From contig CAYMNQ010000004.1 of the NCBI GenBank assembly GCA_964391865.1, positions 310,001 through 374,000 of the forward strand: a DNA stretch of 64,000 nucleotides. The letters are read 5' to 3'. The translations under genes and the position numbers were made by a program. Shown one piece after another: positions 1-8,824 of the stretch. The first letter of the stretch is position 1; every line of letters begins with the position of its first letter. The notes below the pieces were generated by a model, which was given only the letters and a program-made list of their open reading frames with translations, did no database searches and was not told the origin of the DNA. Source of the DNA: DASZQL01 sp964391865. GTDB taxonomy: Bacteria > Planctomycetota > Phycisphaerae > Phycisphaerales > UBA1924.

Positions 1-369
1 GACGCGTTCAACTACTTCGGGCGGCGCTTCGGCTTCGAGGTCGTCGGTATCCAGGGCATCTCGACCGAATCAGAAGCGGGCGTGCGCGATGTCGAGCGAC
101 TCGTCGCGCTGCTCGTCGAACGCAAGATCCCGGGGGTATTTGTCGAATCCACCGTCTCCGAGCGAAACATCAGCGCGCTCGTCGCCGGCGCGAAGGCGCG
201 CGGGCACACGGTCGTCATCGGCGGCGAACTCTTCAGCGACGCGATGGGCGACGAGGGAAGCTACGAGGGCACCTATATCGGCATGATCGACCACAACGTC
301 ACGCTCATCGCCCGCGCGCTGGGGGGCGAGGCGCCCGAGCGCGGGATGCAGGGGAAACTCACACCGTGA
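1..369 (+). CDS. Metal ABC transporter substrate-binding protein, 3' end (ZnuA/TroA/MntC family)
   Basis: The window opens inside this gene; 122 codons and a TGA stop are visible. It is the C-terminal lobe of a cluster A-I receptor that captures Mn2+ or Zn2+ outside the membrane for the downstream ATPase and permeases. DAFNYFGRRFGFEV at the left edge matches the HDAFxYF segment of TroA/PsaA, whose His ligand would lie just off the window. The Asp in ELFSDAMG (about residue 79 of the visible part) aligns with the fourth metal ligand of the family. The stop overlaps the next gene's GTG as GTGA, so the receptor and ATPase are probably translationally coupled. Mn versus Zn cannot be decided from this fragment. 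Confidence 0.88.
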   Translation, partial: DAFNYFGRRFGFEVVGIQGISTESEAGVRDVERLVALLVERKIPGVFVESTVSERNISALVAGAKARGHTVVIGGELFSDAMGDEGSYEGTYIGMIDHNVTLIARALGGEAPERGMQGKLTP

Positions 370-1217
370 CCGCCGACCGCGCGCCGAGCCCCGTCCCCGA
401 TCGAGCGCCGCATGCGAGCGGTGCGGTCTTCCAGCGTCCGGAGCATTCGGCGCACAGCCCGCTCTCGGTCCACGCGATGACGGTGGCGTACTCGCGCAAG
501 CCCGTGCTGTGGGACGTCGATTACGACGCGCCGGCGAACCAGCTCATCGCGATCGTCGGCCCGAACGGCGCGGGCAAGAGCACGTTTATCAAGGCGTGCC
601 TCGGGCTGTTGCCGATGGCGTCCGGGCAGGTCGCGTTCTGGGGCGAGCCGTACCGCCGAGCGCGCTCGCGCATCGGCTACGTACCGCAGCGCGAGAGCGT
701 CGACTGGGATTTCCCTGTCTCCGCGCTCGATGTCGTGTGCATGGGGCGCTACCGGAAGATCGGCTGGTGCCTGCCCGTCTCGCGCGCGCACAAACGGGCG
801 GCGATGGATTGCCTCGAGCGCGTCGGCATCGCGGCGCTCGCGCAGCGGCAGATCAGCCAGCTCTCCGGCGGGCAGCAGCAGCGCGTTTTCCTCGCCCGCG
901 CGCTGGCGCAGGAGGCGGACCTCTACTTCATGGACGAGCCCTTCGCGGGCGTTGACGCGGCGACGGAGCGCGCCATCGTTGCGGTGCTCCGCGAGCTGCG
1001 CGACGCGGGCAAGACGGTTCTCGCGGTGCATCACGATATCCAGACCGTGCCCGAGTATTTCGATCACGTCATCCTGTTGAACATGCGGGTCGTCGCCGCC
1101 GGGCCGGTGGCCGACGTGTTCACGCGCGAGAACCTGCACAAGACCTACGGCGGGCGCTTGACGCTCCTCTCCGAGGCCGCCGAGGCCATCGCCCGCGCCG
1201 CGACGGGGGGGCGCTAG
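366..1217 (+). CDS. Manganese/zinc ABC transporter ATP-binding protein
   Basis: This 283-residue cytoplasmic ATPase powers metal import with the two following permeases. Walker A is GPNGAGKST (about residues 65-73), the signature is LSGGQQQR (about 164-171) and Walker B with its catalytic Glu is LYFMDEPFAGVD (about 181-192). An H-loop His is in AVHHD. Length and motifs fit the MntB/ZnuC/TroB family. The first 35-40 residues are a poorly conserved extension, so an internal start (for example at HAMTVAYSRK) is possible. GTG at 366 is chosen because it overlaps the receptor stop as GTGA. The gene ends one base before the GTG of the first permease. Confidence 0.93.
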   Translation: MTADRAPSPVPDRAPHASGAVFQRPEHSAHSPLSVHAMTVAYSRKPVLWDVDYDAPANQLIAIVGPNGAGKSTFIKACLGLLPMASGQVAFWGEPYRRARSRIGYVPQRESVDWDFPVSALDVVCMGRYRKIGWCLPVSRAHKRAAMDCLERVGIAALAQRQISQLSGGQQQRVFLARALAQEADLYFMDEPFAGVDAATERAIVAVLRELRDAGKTVLAVHHDIQTVPEYFDHVILLNMRVVAAGPVADVFTRENLHKTYGGRLTLLSEAAEAIARAATGGR

Positions 1218-1218
1218 C

Positions 1219-2580
1219 GTGCGCGCGACCCTTGCCGAGGCTGACACGATCGCGCTGCGCGACGTGCTCGACACGCTGCTGCTCCGCGCGGGGTTCAACA
1301 CCACCATCGTCATCCTCGGCACCACGCTGCTCGGGCTGGCCGCCGGGATCGTTGGGGTTTTCGCGCTGCTTCGCAAGCGATCGCTCATGACCGACGCGCT
1401 GAGCCACGCCACGCTGCCGGGCATCGCGCTCGCGTTCCTCCTCGTCAGCGTGCTCGGCGGCGAGGGCCGCTCGCTGCCGACGCTTCTCATTGGCGCGAGC
1501 ATCACCGGCGTGTTGGGCGTGCTGTGCGTGCAGGCGATCGTCCGCCACACGCGCCTGCACGAGGACGCCGCCATCGGCGCGGTGCTCAGCGTCTTCTTCG
1601 GCGCGGGAGTGGTGGGGTTGAGCTACATCCAGGCGAACGCACCGAGCGGCGCGGCGGGGCTGAATACCTTCATCTACGGGCAGACCGCCGCCATGCAGCC
1701 GCACGATGCGCTGCTCATGGGCGCGCTCGCGCTCGGCGCGGTCATGGCGGCGACACTCTTCATCAAAGAGTTCACGCTGGTGTGCTTCAACGACGCCTTC
1801 GCGAAGGTCGGCGGCTGGCCCGTCTCGCTCATCGATCTGCTGATGATGGCGATGGTCGTGCTCGTCACCGTCGCGGGTCTGCAGGCGGTCGGACTGATCT
1901 TGGTCGTCGCGATGCTCATCATCCCCGCCGTCGCGGCGCGGTTCTGGACCGAGCGGCTGTGGCTGCTCGTCACGCTCGCCGGCGCGATCGGCGCCGCCAG
2001 CGGGTACGCGGGCTCCGTCGCGTCTTCGCTCCTGCCGCGCAAGCCCGCGGGCGCGGTCATCGTGCTCACCGCCGGTGCGCTCTTCGCGTTCAGCATGCTC
2101 TTCGCGCCATCGCGCGGCGTGCTCGCGTCAGTCCTCCGTCGCGCCCGCCAGCGCCTCCGAATCGCGGGCGATCACGTTCTCGAGGCTGCGTGCGAGCGGA
2201 GCCTCGGCGATCCCGCTTCATCGGCCGTGACCATGCCGAGCGCCGAACTCCGCCAACTCGCGACGCGGCGCGGCTGGCCCGCGTGGCTCGCGCCCGTTGT
2301 GTTGCGCTGGCTCCGAGCGCGGGGGCTCGCACGCCCAACGCCGGGCGGTGTGCTCATCACGCCCCGCGGCGCCGCGCGCGGCCGGCAGATCAGCCGCAAC
2401 CACGCGCTCTGGACGCAGTACCTCATCAGCCACGCCGACATTGCCCCGAGCCACGTCGATTGGTCCGTCGATCAGGTAGAGCACGTGCTGTCCGATGAGC
2501 TGATCGACGAACTCGAATCGTCGCTCGCGCTGCGCGGCGTGAACCTGCTCGATTCCGATCGCACGCGAGGTGAGCCGTGA
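1219..2580 (+). CDS. Metal ABC-3 family permease fused to a DtxR-like C-terminal domain
   Basis: This 453-residue inner-membrane permease belongs to the MntC/TroC/ZnuB (ABC-3) family. Several hydrophobic segments fill residues 20-300, including the typical LMTDALSHATLPG loop near residue 56. After about residue 310 the protein is soluble and resembles the winged-helix and dimerisation parts of DtxR/MntR regulators: RNHALWTQYLIS followed by VDQVEHVLSDELIDEL at 394-430. Such permease-DtxR-like fusions could let cytosolic metal gate transport, but that role is inferred. The GTG start lies one base after the ATPase stop. The stop codon overlaps the next start (TGATG). Confidence 0.92.
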   Translation: MRATLAEADTIALRDVLDTLLLRAGFNTTIVILGTTLLGLAAGIVGVFALLRKRSLMTDALSHATLPGIALAFLLVSVLGGEGRSLPTLLIGASITGVLGVLCVQAIVRHTRLHEDAAIGAVLSVFFGAGVVGLSYIQANAPSGAAGLNTFIYGQTAAMQPHDALLMGALALGAVMAATLFIKEFTLVCFNDAFAKVGGWPVSLIDLLMMAMVVLVTVAGLQAVGLILVVAMLIIPAVAARFWTERLWLLVTLAGAIGAASGYAGSVASSLLPRKPAGAVIVLTAGALFAFSMLFAPSRGVLASVLRRARQRLRIAGDHVLEAACERSLGDPASSAVTMPSAELRQLATRRGWPAWLAPVVLRWLRARGLARPTPGGVLITPRGAARGRQISRNHALWTQYLISHADIAPSHVDWSVDQVEHVLSDELIDELESSLALRGVNLLDSDRTRGEP

Positions 2581-3881
2581 TGCGCTTCGATCTCGGGCTT
2601 GATCTCTTCCCGCTGCTGTCGGCGGTGTTCGCCGCCGTGACGTGCGCCGTGCTCGGCAACTGCCTCGTGCTCCGCCGCCTGTGCCTGATGGGCGACGCGA
2701 TCAGCCACAGCGTCCTTCCCGGGTTGGTGATCGCGTTCCTGCTCGCGGCGACGCGCAACCCGCTCGTCATGCTGCTCGGTGCCGCGATCTCCGGTATCGC
2801 GACGGTTGTCCTCGTCGAGCTCGTCAAGAAGCTCGGGCGCGTCGAGCCCGGCGCCGCGATGGGCGTCGTCTTCAGCGTGCTCTTCGCGCTGGGCGTGCTG
2901 CTGATCGAGAACGCCGCCGCCCGGCACGTCGATCTCGACGCTGACTGCGTGCTGCACGGGCAGCTCGAGACGCTCGTGTGGTACGGCGCGCCGCGTGAGT
3001 GGGAGACGCTCAGCGCCGGCGCGATCTTTGACGCCGCACCGCGCCAGGTCTTCATGCTCGCGGGCGCGTGCGTCGCGGCGATCCTGTTCGTCGCACTGCT
3101 CTTCAAGGAACTCCGCCTCGCCGCCTTCGACGCGGAACTCGCGACCGCGCAGGGCTTCAGCGCGCCGGCGCTGCACGGCGCGCTGATGGTCATCGTCGCC
3201 ATCGCCACCGTCGCGTCGTTCGAGGCGGTCGGCTCGATCCTCGTGATCGCGATGCTCGTCTGCCCGGCGGCGAGCGCCCGCCTGCTCACCGACCGGCTCC
3301 GCCCGCAGATCATCGTGAGTGTCGTCGTCGCCGTCGCCGCCGCCGTGCTCGGGTATCTCGGCGCCAGCGCCATCCCCGCCGTGTTCGGCAAGGACTCCGT
3401 CAACGCCGCCGGCTCGATCGCGGTCGCGTCGGGCGCGCTGCTCGCCGCCGCCGCCCTCGGCTCGCCAACCCACGGCGTGATCGCCCGCGCGCTCCGCCGC
3501 CGTTCGCTCGCGCGCACGGTCGCGCTCGAAGATGTTCTCGGCGCTCTCTACCGCGCCGACGAACTGGGCCGACCTGCGATCGCGCGGCAAGCGCTGCTGC
3601 GCGATCTCCCCCCGCCCGCCGCCGGCGCGCTCGCGCACGCGTTGGCGCGGAACCTCGCCGTCGCGTCCGATTCGGGCATCGCGCTCACCCCGGCCGGCCG
3701 CACGGCCGCCGCCGAGGTCATCCGCCGGCACCGTTCGTGGGAGCGATACCTCGTCGACGAAGCGGGCCTCGCGCCGGACCACGTCCACCTCACCGCCGAG
3801 CAACTCGAACATACTGAGGTGCGCCCGCCGATCAGCGCCTCGCACGACCCGCACGGGAAGGAAATACCGCCGATGATGTGA
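2580..3881 (+). CDS. Second metal ABC-3 family permease, with a shorter DtxR-like tail
   Basis: This permease of about 433 residues is paralogous to the preceding one, and the two probably form a heterodimeric channel as in TroC/TroD. LMGDAISHSVLPGL (about residues 38-51) is the family loop and hydrophobic helices run to about residue 300. The tail again shows DtxR-like helices (IRRHRSWERYLVDEAGL then VHLTAEQLEH), but then diverges into a short unrelated end (PPISASHDPHGKEIPPMM). The dimerisation helix seen in the first permease is therefore truncated. ATG at 2580 overlaps the previous stop; GTG at 2577 is an alternative. This is the last gene of the metal-import operon, followed by a palindromic repeat. 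Confidence 0.92.
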   Translation: MRFDLGLDLFPLLSAVFAAVTCAVLGNCLVLRRLCLMGDAISHSVLPGLVIAFLLAATRNPLVMLLGAAISGIATVVLVELVKKLGRVEPGAAMGVVFSVLFALGVLLIENAAARHVDLDADCVLHGQLETLVWYGAPREWETLSAGAIFDAAPRQVFMLAGACVAAILFVALLFKELRLAAFDAELATAQGFSAPALHGALMVIVAIATVASFEAVGSILVIAMLVCPAASARLLTDRLRPQIIVSVVVAVAAAVLGYLGASAIPAVFGKDSVNAAGSIAVASGALLAAAALGSPTHGVIARALRRRSLARTVALEDVLGALYRADELGRPAIARQALLRDLPPPAAGALAHALARNLAVASDSGIALTPAGRTAAAEVIRRHRSWERYLVDEAGLAPDHVHLTAEQLEHTEVRPPISASHDPHGKEIPPMM

Positions 3882-3918
3882 GGCATTCGTCTCAGCTCAA
3901 TCCGCCAGCACCCTGACG

Positions 3919-3996
3919 TGCCATCGAAGTCGGCTCGGCGACTTCGATGCGATCAACGCGGGAACATCGAAGTCTCAAAGCAGACTTCGATGGCAC
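3919..3996. repeat. Paired-hairpin palindromic element (REP-like)
   Basis: Two hairpins share the same arms: CATCGAAGTC pairs with GACTTCGATG around an 8-nt loop at 3922-3949, and again around a different 8-nt loop at 3965-3992. The outer ends (TGCCATCG... and ...CGATGGCA) are also inverted repeats. The element sits between the 3' ends of two convergent genes, where it could terminate or stabilise both transcripts. It has no T-tract, so a simple intrinsic terminator is less likely than a REP-type repeat. Confidence 0.7.
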
Positions 3997-4003
3997 ATTC
4001 AAA

Positions 4004-5506
4004 TCAATCCGCCGGCACGCACCGCCCCGCCGCCCACGTGCGTAGTTCCTCCAGCCGCTCGCGCGCCGTCACGCTCAGCGGCGGCGAACCCTCGATCGCC
4101 CGCATCACCCGCGCCGTGTCGATGTCCGCCCCATCCGCGAACGCCGCGTGCAGCGCGCTCACGATCGCTTCTTCGATCTCCGCGCCGCTGAACCCCTCCG
4201 CCGCCGACGCGAGCGCGGAGATGTCGAACGACTTCGGCTCGCGCGAGCGCTTCCGCAAGTGGATCTCGAAGATCTTGCGGCGGACCTCCGCCGAGGGAAG
4301 GTCGACGAAGAAAATCTCGTCGAAGCGCCCCTTGCGCAGCAGTTCGGGCGGCAGCGCGTCGATGTTGTTCGCCGTCGCCACGAGGAACACCGGCGCTTCG
4401 CGCTCCTGCATCCACGTGAGCAGCGTGCCGAACATCCGTTGCGACAGCCCCCCGTCGGTCGAGTGGCTCGCCGCCGACGCGAAGCCCTTCTCAATCTCGT
4501 CGATCCACAGGACGATTGGTGCCATCGCCTCCGCTTGGCGCAGCGCCTCGCGCAGCCGCCGCTCCGACTCGCCCACGAAGCGGTCGTACAGCGCGCCGGG
4601 GTCGAGCTTGATCAGCGGCCTTCGGAACGCTGTCGCGATCGCCTTCGACGCGAGACTCTTCCCCGCCCCCTGAACGCCCAGCAACAGCACGCCCCGCGGC
4701 GGGGGAAGACCGAACTTCACCGCGTCCTCGCTCAGTGATTTCTGCCGCTGTGTCAGCCATTTCTTGAGGTTCGTCAGCCCGCCGATGTCGTCGAGCGACG
4801 CCGGCGCTTCGACCGCTTCGAGCACCCCGCCGCGGTGCAGAAGGCGGCGCTTCTGGCGCAGGATCGCGTCGGTGTCCTCCGCCGTCAGCGCGCGGTCCGT
4901 CGCGACGGCGTCGCGCACGAGCTGGCGCACCTGCTCGCGCGTCAGCCCCAGCAGTTGGCGCACGATCAGCTTCGATTCCTGCTTGCCGATCTCGACGCGG
5001 ATCGGCTTCGCACGGTTCTCCCGCCGCAGCTCGCTGCCGACGATCGCTTCGATCTCCGCCTCGTCCGGCAGCGGGATGTCCAGCCGCGTCGCCGATGCCT
5101 GGATCGCCGGCGGGAGGCGATCCTCATGATCGATCAGGATCACACGCCCGCCCGTCTCGCGCCCGCGCGCGATCAGGTCGCGCAGCGCCCGCGCCGTCCG
5201 CGCGTCTTCAAGGTGTGCCGAGAGATCAAGCGTCACCAGCGTCGTCGGCTGCTCGCGCTGCGCCACCAGGTGCAGCGCCGCCGCCGGGTGCTCCGTGATC
5301 GCCCGCTCGCCCTCGTCCTCAATCAGCCCGTCCACCAACCCGCGCGACGCGGACCACACCGCCAGCGGCGGGTCCAGCCCCATCAGCGCCCCCTTCACCA
5401 CCTCGAGCGCGTACGACTCCTCCGCCGTCACAATGGAAACGCACACATGCCCCGCCCCCAGCATCGCGCGCAGCCGCTCGCCCAGATTCAGTGATTCATA
5501 CGGCAT
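4004..5506 (-). CDS. AAA+ ATPase, Ycf46-like
   Basis: A 500-residue cytoplasmic AAA+ protein. Its N-terminal half (1-230) is the degenerate P-loop-like domain of the Ycf46/YjoB type. The C-terminal half has Walker A GVQGAGKS (about 278-285), Walker B IVLWIDEIEK (about 331-340), sensor-1 ATANN, and the arginine-finger/lid helices ending in GFSGAEIEEAI. In cyanobacteria Ycf46 is linked to CO2-responsive regulation, but no function is established for other bacteria, so a specific substrate is not claimed. It is transcribed toward the metal-importer operon and separated from it by the palindromic repeat. Confidence 0.85.
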   Translation of the reverse strand: MPYESLNLGERLRAMLGAGHVCVSIVTAEESYALEVVKGALMGLDPPLAVWSASRGLVDGLIEDEGERAITEHPAAALHLVAQREQPTTLVTLDLSAHLEDARTARALRDLIARGRETGGRVILIDHEDRLPPAIQASATRLDIPLPDEAEIEAIVGSELRRENRAKPIRVEIGKQESKLIVRQLLGLTREQVRQLVRDAVATDRALTAEDTDAILRQKRRLLHRGGVLEAVEAPASLDDIGGLTNLKKWLTQRQKSLSEDAVKFGLPPPRGVLLLGVQGAGKSLASKAIATAFRRPLIKLDPGALYDRFVGESERRLREALRQAEAMAPIVLWIDEIEKGFASAASHSTDGGLSQRMFGTLLTWMQEREAPVFLVATANNIDALPPELLRKGRFDEIFFVDLPSAEVRRKIFEIHLRKRSREPKSFDISALASAAEGFSGAEIEEAIVSALHAAFADGADIDTARVMRAIEGSPPLSVTARERLEELRTWAAGRCVPAD

Positions 5507-5557
5507 ACTGGACAGTGTGCCAGAAGTCGCGAGGTGTCATTGCGCTATCAAGATCGG

Positions 5558-6253
5558 CTATTTCGGCGTGCTGCGAACGATCCAAAGAACGCTCTGCCGC
5601 TCCAAGGGGACATTCAGCAATCCACTCAGTCTCTCACAGACGGCTATCATCCGGCTCAGAAGAGACATATCGATGGTCGCCACAATCTCGCGAACACTGT
5701 TGGCTTGGTCGTTGGTTGAATAGTCAAGGCTTAGTTGCACAATCGGCTTCGATGTCGCGTTCAAGCCTGAGACAAAACGAATCGAACCCACGGACGCCGT
5801 AACGCGCGCGATAGCGTTGACCGGGATCGTCTTCCCGTTGACGACAACACTTTGCGCGGCAGTGTCATAGACCAACGGGTCGCCCCGCGCTCGACAGATG
5901 CGCAAGCGATACGAATGGAAGAAGCCGATCGCCAGGGGAACAATGACCGAGAGCATCCACCCGACGAGTTGACCCAGCTGTACTGATGGGTTCCCATTCG
6001 ACGCGGCACTCTGCATGAGTGGGTTGACAACGAGAATGAACGCCAGCGGAAATCCGAAGATGGAGACAATTTCGACGGGTGATCCCCATCGGACCGGCGT
6101 GAGACGCCACTCATTTCCGACTTGTTTCAACTCAAACAGATCTGGCAACAGAGTCGGCAATTCCTCCCGAGTCACTGCACGCACGCTTAGGTCGGCTCTC
6201 CCTTTCTGTCTCGATTCTCTTCGACCGCGAGGGGGTCGAGTGGGAGTGCGCAT
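5558..6253 (-). CDS. Hypothetical protein with two transmembrane segments
   Basis: A 231-residue protein that I do not recognise. It has a basic N-terminus (residues 1-22) and two predicted membrane helices at about 62-80 and 93-113. A C-terminal soluble domain (about 125-231) is rich in beta-type segments such as VVVNGKTIPVNAIARVTA. The two-helix plus PH-like soluble domain layout resembles bacterial PH-domain membrane proteins, but this is only a shape comparison. Local base composition is less GC-rich than its neighbours, with more A/T at third positions, suggesting possible acquisition. Confidence 0.6.
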   Translation of the reverse strand: MRTPTRPPRGRRESRQKGRADLSVRAVTREELPTLLPDLFELKQVGNEWRLTPVRWGSPVEIVSIFGFPLAFILVVNPLMQSAASNGNPSVQLGQLVGWMLSVIVPLAIGFFHSYRLRICRARGDPLVYDTAAQSVVVNGKTIPVNAIARVTASVGSIRFVSGLNATSKPIVQLSLDYSTNDQANSVREIVATIDMSLLSRMIAVCERLSGLLNVPLERQSVLWIVRSTPK

Positions 6254-6298
6254 GAATCATCTCCGCATCGATAGGCCCACTCGTCGCGCCCGCCGCGC

Positions 6299-6952
6299 TC
6301 AATTCCTCTTCGCGTACAGCTCCTCAACCTTCTTCCAGTTCACCACGTTCCACCACGCGGCGATGTAGTCCGGTCGGCGGTTCTGATAGTTCAGGTAGTA
6401 CGCGTGCTCCCACACGTCGAGCCCGAGGATCGGCACGCCGCCGCAGCCCGCCGCGTCGCCGATGGCGCTGTGCATGAGCGGGTTGTCTTGGTTCGCCGTC
6501 GAGCAGATTTCGAGTTTGCCGCCCGGCTTCACGCACAACCACGCCCAGCCGGAGCCGAAGCGCCCCGTCCCTGCTGCGGCGAATTTCTCCTTGAACCCGC
6601 CGGCGCTGTCGAATGATCCGAACGATGAATCAATCGCCGCCGCCAGCGCGCCTGCCGGTTTGGCACCGCCTCCCGCGCTCGGCGGCGACATGATCTGCCA
6701 AAACAAGCTGTGATTGAAATGCCCGCCCGCGTTGTTGCGCACGGCGGCCTTTTTCTCCGCCGGGATCTCGGCAAGGGATTTGCAAACCTCTTCCACAGAC
6801 GTGTCGGCCCACGCTGTGCCGGCGAGCGCGTTGTTCGCGTTCGTCACGTACGCGTTGTGGTGCTTGCCGTGATGGATCTCCATCGTCCGCGCATCGATGT
6901 GCGGCTCGAGAGCCTTGAAGTCGTACGGCAACGAGGGAAGCGTGAAGGGCAT
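6299..6952 (-). CDS. sodA: Superoxide dismutase, Mn type
   Basis: This 217-residue Fe/Mn-family superoxide dismutase converts superoxide to O2 and H2O2. N-terminal FTLPSLPYDFKALEPHID, the helix MEIHHGKHHNAYV with the first His ligand, HFNHSLFW with the second, and DVWEHAYYLNYQNRRPDY with the Asp and third His are all present. NQDNPLM near residue 165 carries the Gln typical of manganese rather than iron enzymes. ATG at 6952 is preceded by GGAG at 7-nt spacing. An in-frame upstream ATG at 7024 would add a signal-like stretch, but has no comparable ribosome site. A cytosolic location is inferred. Confidence 0.95.
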   Translation of the reverse strand: MPFTLPSLPYDFKALEPHIDARTMEIHHGKHHNAYVTNANNALAGTAWADTSVEEVCKSLAEIPAEKKAAVRNNAGGHFNHSLFWQIMSPPSAGGGAKPAGALAAAIDSSFGSFDSAGGFKEKFAAAGTGRFGSGWAWLCVKPGGKLEICSTANQDNPLMHSAIGDAAGCGGVPILGLDVWEHAYYLNYQNRRPDYIAAWWNVVNWKKVEELYAKRN

Positions 6953-7517
6953 CGTGAATCTCCAGGAAAGGCCTGAGGCGGTGGAAGCCACCGGCAGTAA
7001 GGCGACGGTCAAACAGCCGATCATAACCCGATCAGCTCAAGCGATCGGGACCGAAAGGACGATAATCCCCAGAACCAGCAACCAGAAAGCCCGAACGACT
7101 CAGGGCACTGGGCGGAATACCCAGTGTGGGCACGAGAGAGAGTGGCGGTCTGAAGGATCGTAGCTTGTCCGCGTGCATCAGAATTACGGGAATAGTACGA
7201 CGTTGTGCATGGTTAGAATAATTCAAAGACAGGGTGAACCGTTGGGAAGTTTGGCCGTAGAACTATCGTGAGCCGTCCTTTTTCCGGCTCCCTTTTAACT
7301 CCAACGACTTCCGAGCACCAGATTTTTTACCAACCATGTGCCGAACCTACCCGTATTGGGTGGAACGGAATTGCATTTGACGTATTTGGACCCACGATAG
7401 TGGGGGCGCACGAGCGGAGAATTTTCAGAACTTTTTGAAACGAACAACGCCCGGACTACGAAGCTCACCAAGCGACGCTCCGCAAGCCCTCGGGGTGGAA
7501 AGGCCAAGGCTGCCGAT
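6953..7517. other. 565-bp divergent intergenic region with an intrinsic-terminator-like hairpin
   Basis: No convincing gene is seen between the divergent sodA and sigma-factor genes. It must contain both promoters; I cannot place them with confidence. A 6-bp hairpin (GAGCCG/CGGCTC, 7270-7290) followed by CCTTTT lies in the middle and reads as a weak rightward terminator. This suggests a short untranslated leader or small RNA. The region is more A/T-rich than its flanks. Confidence 0.45.
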
Positions 7518-8618
7518 ATGGAACTGAACACTCGATTCAACCCGAACTCGCCCTTGGCGCGGATCCAGCGCCGGCAGGCGGTGGCGCTGGCCGATCGGTC
7601 TGGCGCTCGCGAGACGGGCCGTGCCCGTGCCTCGCTGAGCGATGACGATCGCGCACTGCTCAAGCGCCTGCTCCAGGAAGAGCAGGACTACATCGACAAC
7701 CCCGTCTTCAAGAAGAAGGATGCGGCGAAGCGCATCTACGATGAAGCGCCGGAGATCCGCAAGCCCGACGCGTCGTGGTACCACCCGGTGATGGACGACC
7801 TCGCGTCGGCCCGCGCCCGGCTTCCCAAGACGACGGATCAGGTCATCCTGACCGGCGCCGAGGAGAAGGTGCTGTTCCTCCAGCTCAACTACGCCCGCCG
7901 CCGGGTGTCGCAGATCCAGATTGGCGTTCGCGAGTCGGAGCGCGGCAAGCCCACCGCCGAGGAGGCGCGCGAGCTGTTGAAGTGGCACCGCACCGCCGAG
8001 CAGCTGCGCGAGCAGATCGCGGAGACGAACCTGGCGCTGGTGCTCGCGATGGCGAAGCGCACGCGGATGAGCGAGGTGGATTTCGCCGACCTCGTCAGCG
8101 AGGGGAACATGGCGCTGCTCCGCGCGGTCGACAAGTTCGACTGCGAGCGCGGCTTCAAGTTCTCGACCTACGCCTGCCGCGCGATCCTGAAGGCGTTCAG
8201 CCGGCAGGGGATGAAGCTGTCGAAGTACCGCCAGCGCTTCCCCACGGACTTCGACCCGAAGCTCGAGAAGAGCGATCATCTCGAGACCAAGCGGAGCGAG
8301 TTCGAAGCCGACGCGGCGATGGAAGTGAAGCGCATCGTCACCGAGAATCACGCCGACCTGTCGGACATCGAGAAGAAGGTCATCGAGCACCGGTTCCGCC
8401 TGCACGGCGGCGACACGGAGTCGAAGCCCATGACGCTCGAACAGGTCGGGCAGATCATCGGCGTGACCAAGGAGCGCGTGCGCCAGATCCAGAACAAGGC
8501 GCTGGAGAAGATCCGGCTTGAACTGGAAGAGAACTATCTGGGCCTCGAAGTCGACCGCTCGCACCTCGAAGAGGCGCAGCCCGGCGAGAAGAAGCTCGTC
8601 GAGGCGAAGCTGAACTGA
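7518..8618 (+). CDS. RNA polymerase sigma-70-family factor (alternative, no clear region 3)
   Basis: A 366-residue sigma factor directing RNA polymerase to promoters. Region 2 is clear: NLALVLAMAKR (about 172-182), DLVSEGNMALLRAVDKFD (about 192-209) and GFKFSTYACRAILKAFSRQ. Region 4 is a helix-turn-helix, MTLEQVGQIIGVTKERVRQIQNKALEKIR (about 310-338). Between them the sequence KYRQRFPTDFDPKLEKSDHLETKRSEFEADAAMEVKRIV does not resemble canonical region 3. Region 1.1 is also absent, replaced by about 100 residues with KKDAAKRIYDEAPEIRKP. This is therefore an RpoD-related but non-canonical factor. A strong terminator follows directly. Confidence 0.9.
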   Translation: MELNTRFNPNSPLARIQRRQAVALADRSGARETGRARASLSDDDRALLKRLLQEEQDYIDNPVFKKKDAAKRIYDEAPEIRKPDASWYHPVMDDLASARARLPKTTDQVILTGAEEKVLFLQLNYARRRVSQIQIGVRESERGKPTAEEARELLKWHRTAEQLREQIAETNLALVLAMAKRTRMSEVDFADLVSEGNMALLRAVDKFDCERGFKFSTYACRAILKAFSRQGMKLSKYRQRFPTDFDPKLEKSDHLETKRSEFEADAAMEVKRIVTENHADLSDIEKKVIEHRFRLHGGDTESKPMTLEQVGQIIGVTKERVRQIQNKALEKIRLELEENYLGLEVDRSHLEEAQPGEKKLVEAKLN

Positions 8619-8651
8619 CCGGCGGCGGGCGACACCACCATCAACGAACCA

Positions 8652-8684
8652 CAGGGCCGAGCGAATCGCTCGGCCCTGTTTCAT
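8652..8684 (+). terminator. Rho-independent terminator of the sigma-factor gene
   Basis: A perfect 12-bp stem, CAGGGCCGAGCG with CGCTCGGCCCTG around an AAT loop, is followed by TTTCATT. It begins 33 bp after the sigma-factor stop codon. Confidence 0.85.
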
Positions 8685-8706
8685 TCAGCGCAACGGCGCG
8701 GGTTCG

Positions 8707-8792
8707 ATGGAGCCGCCCGCGCGAGCGGGCGGGCCCTTGGGCGTAGCCCTTTGGCACACCCGACGCCCCTCGGCTCGCGCCGAGGGCTCCAT
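8707..8792. repeat. 86-bp palindromic element bounded by ATGGAGCC / GGCTCCAT
   Basis: Terminal 8-bp inverted repeats (ATGGAGCC at 8707-8714, GGCTCCAT at 8785-8792) enclose two further hairpins: GCCCGC-gcga-GCGGGC near 8714-8729 and CCTCGGC-tcgc-GCCGAGG near 8768-8785. The compact, nested layout is that of a REP/MITE-like non-coding repeat. It lies between the sigma-factor terminator and tilS. Confidence 0.65.
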
Positions 8793-8824
8793 GTCGGGGC
8801 GGGCCGCGCTCATATGCTCATGCC

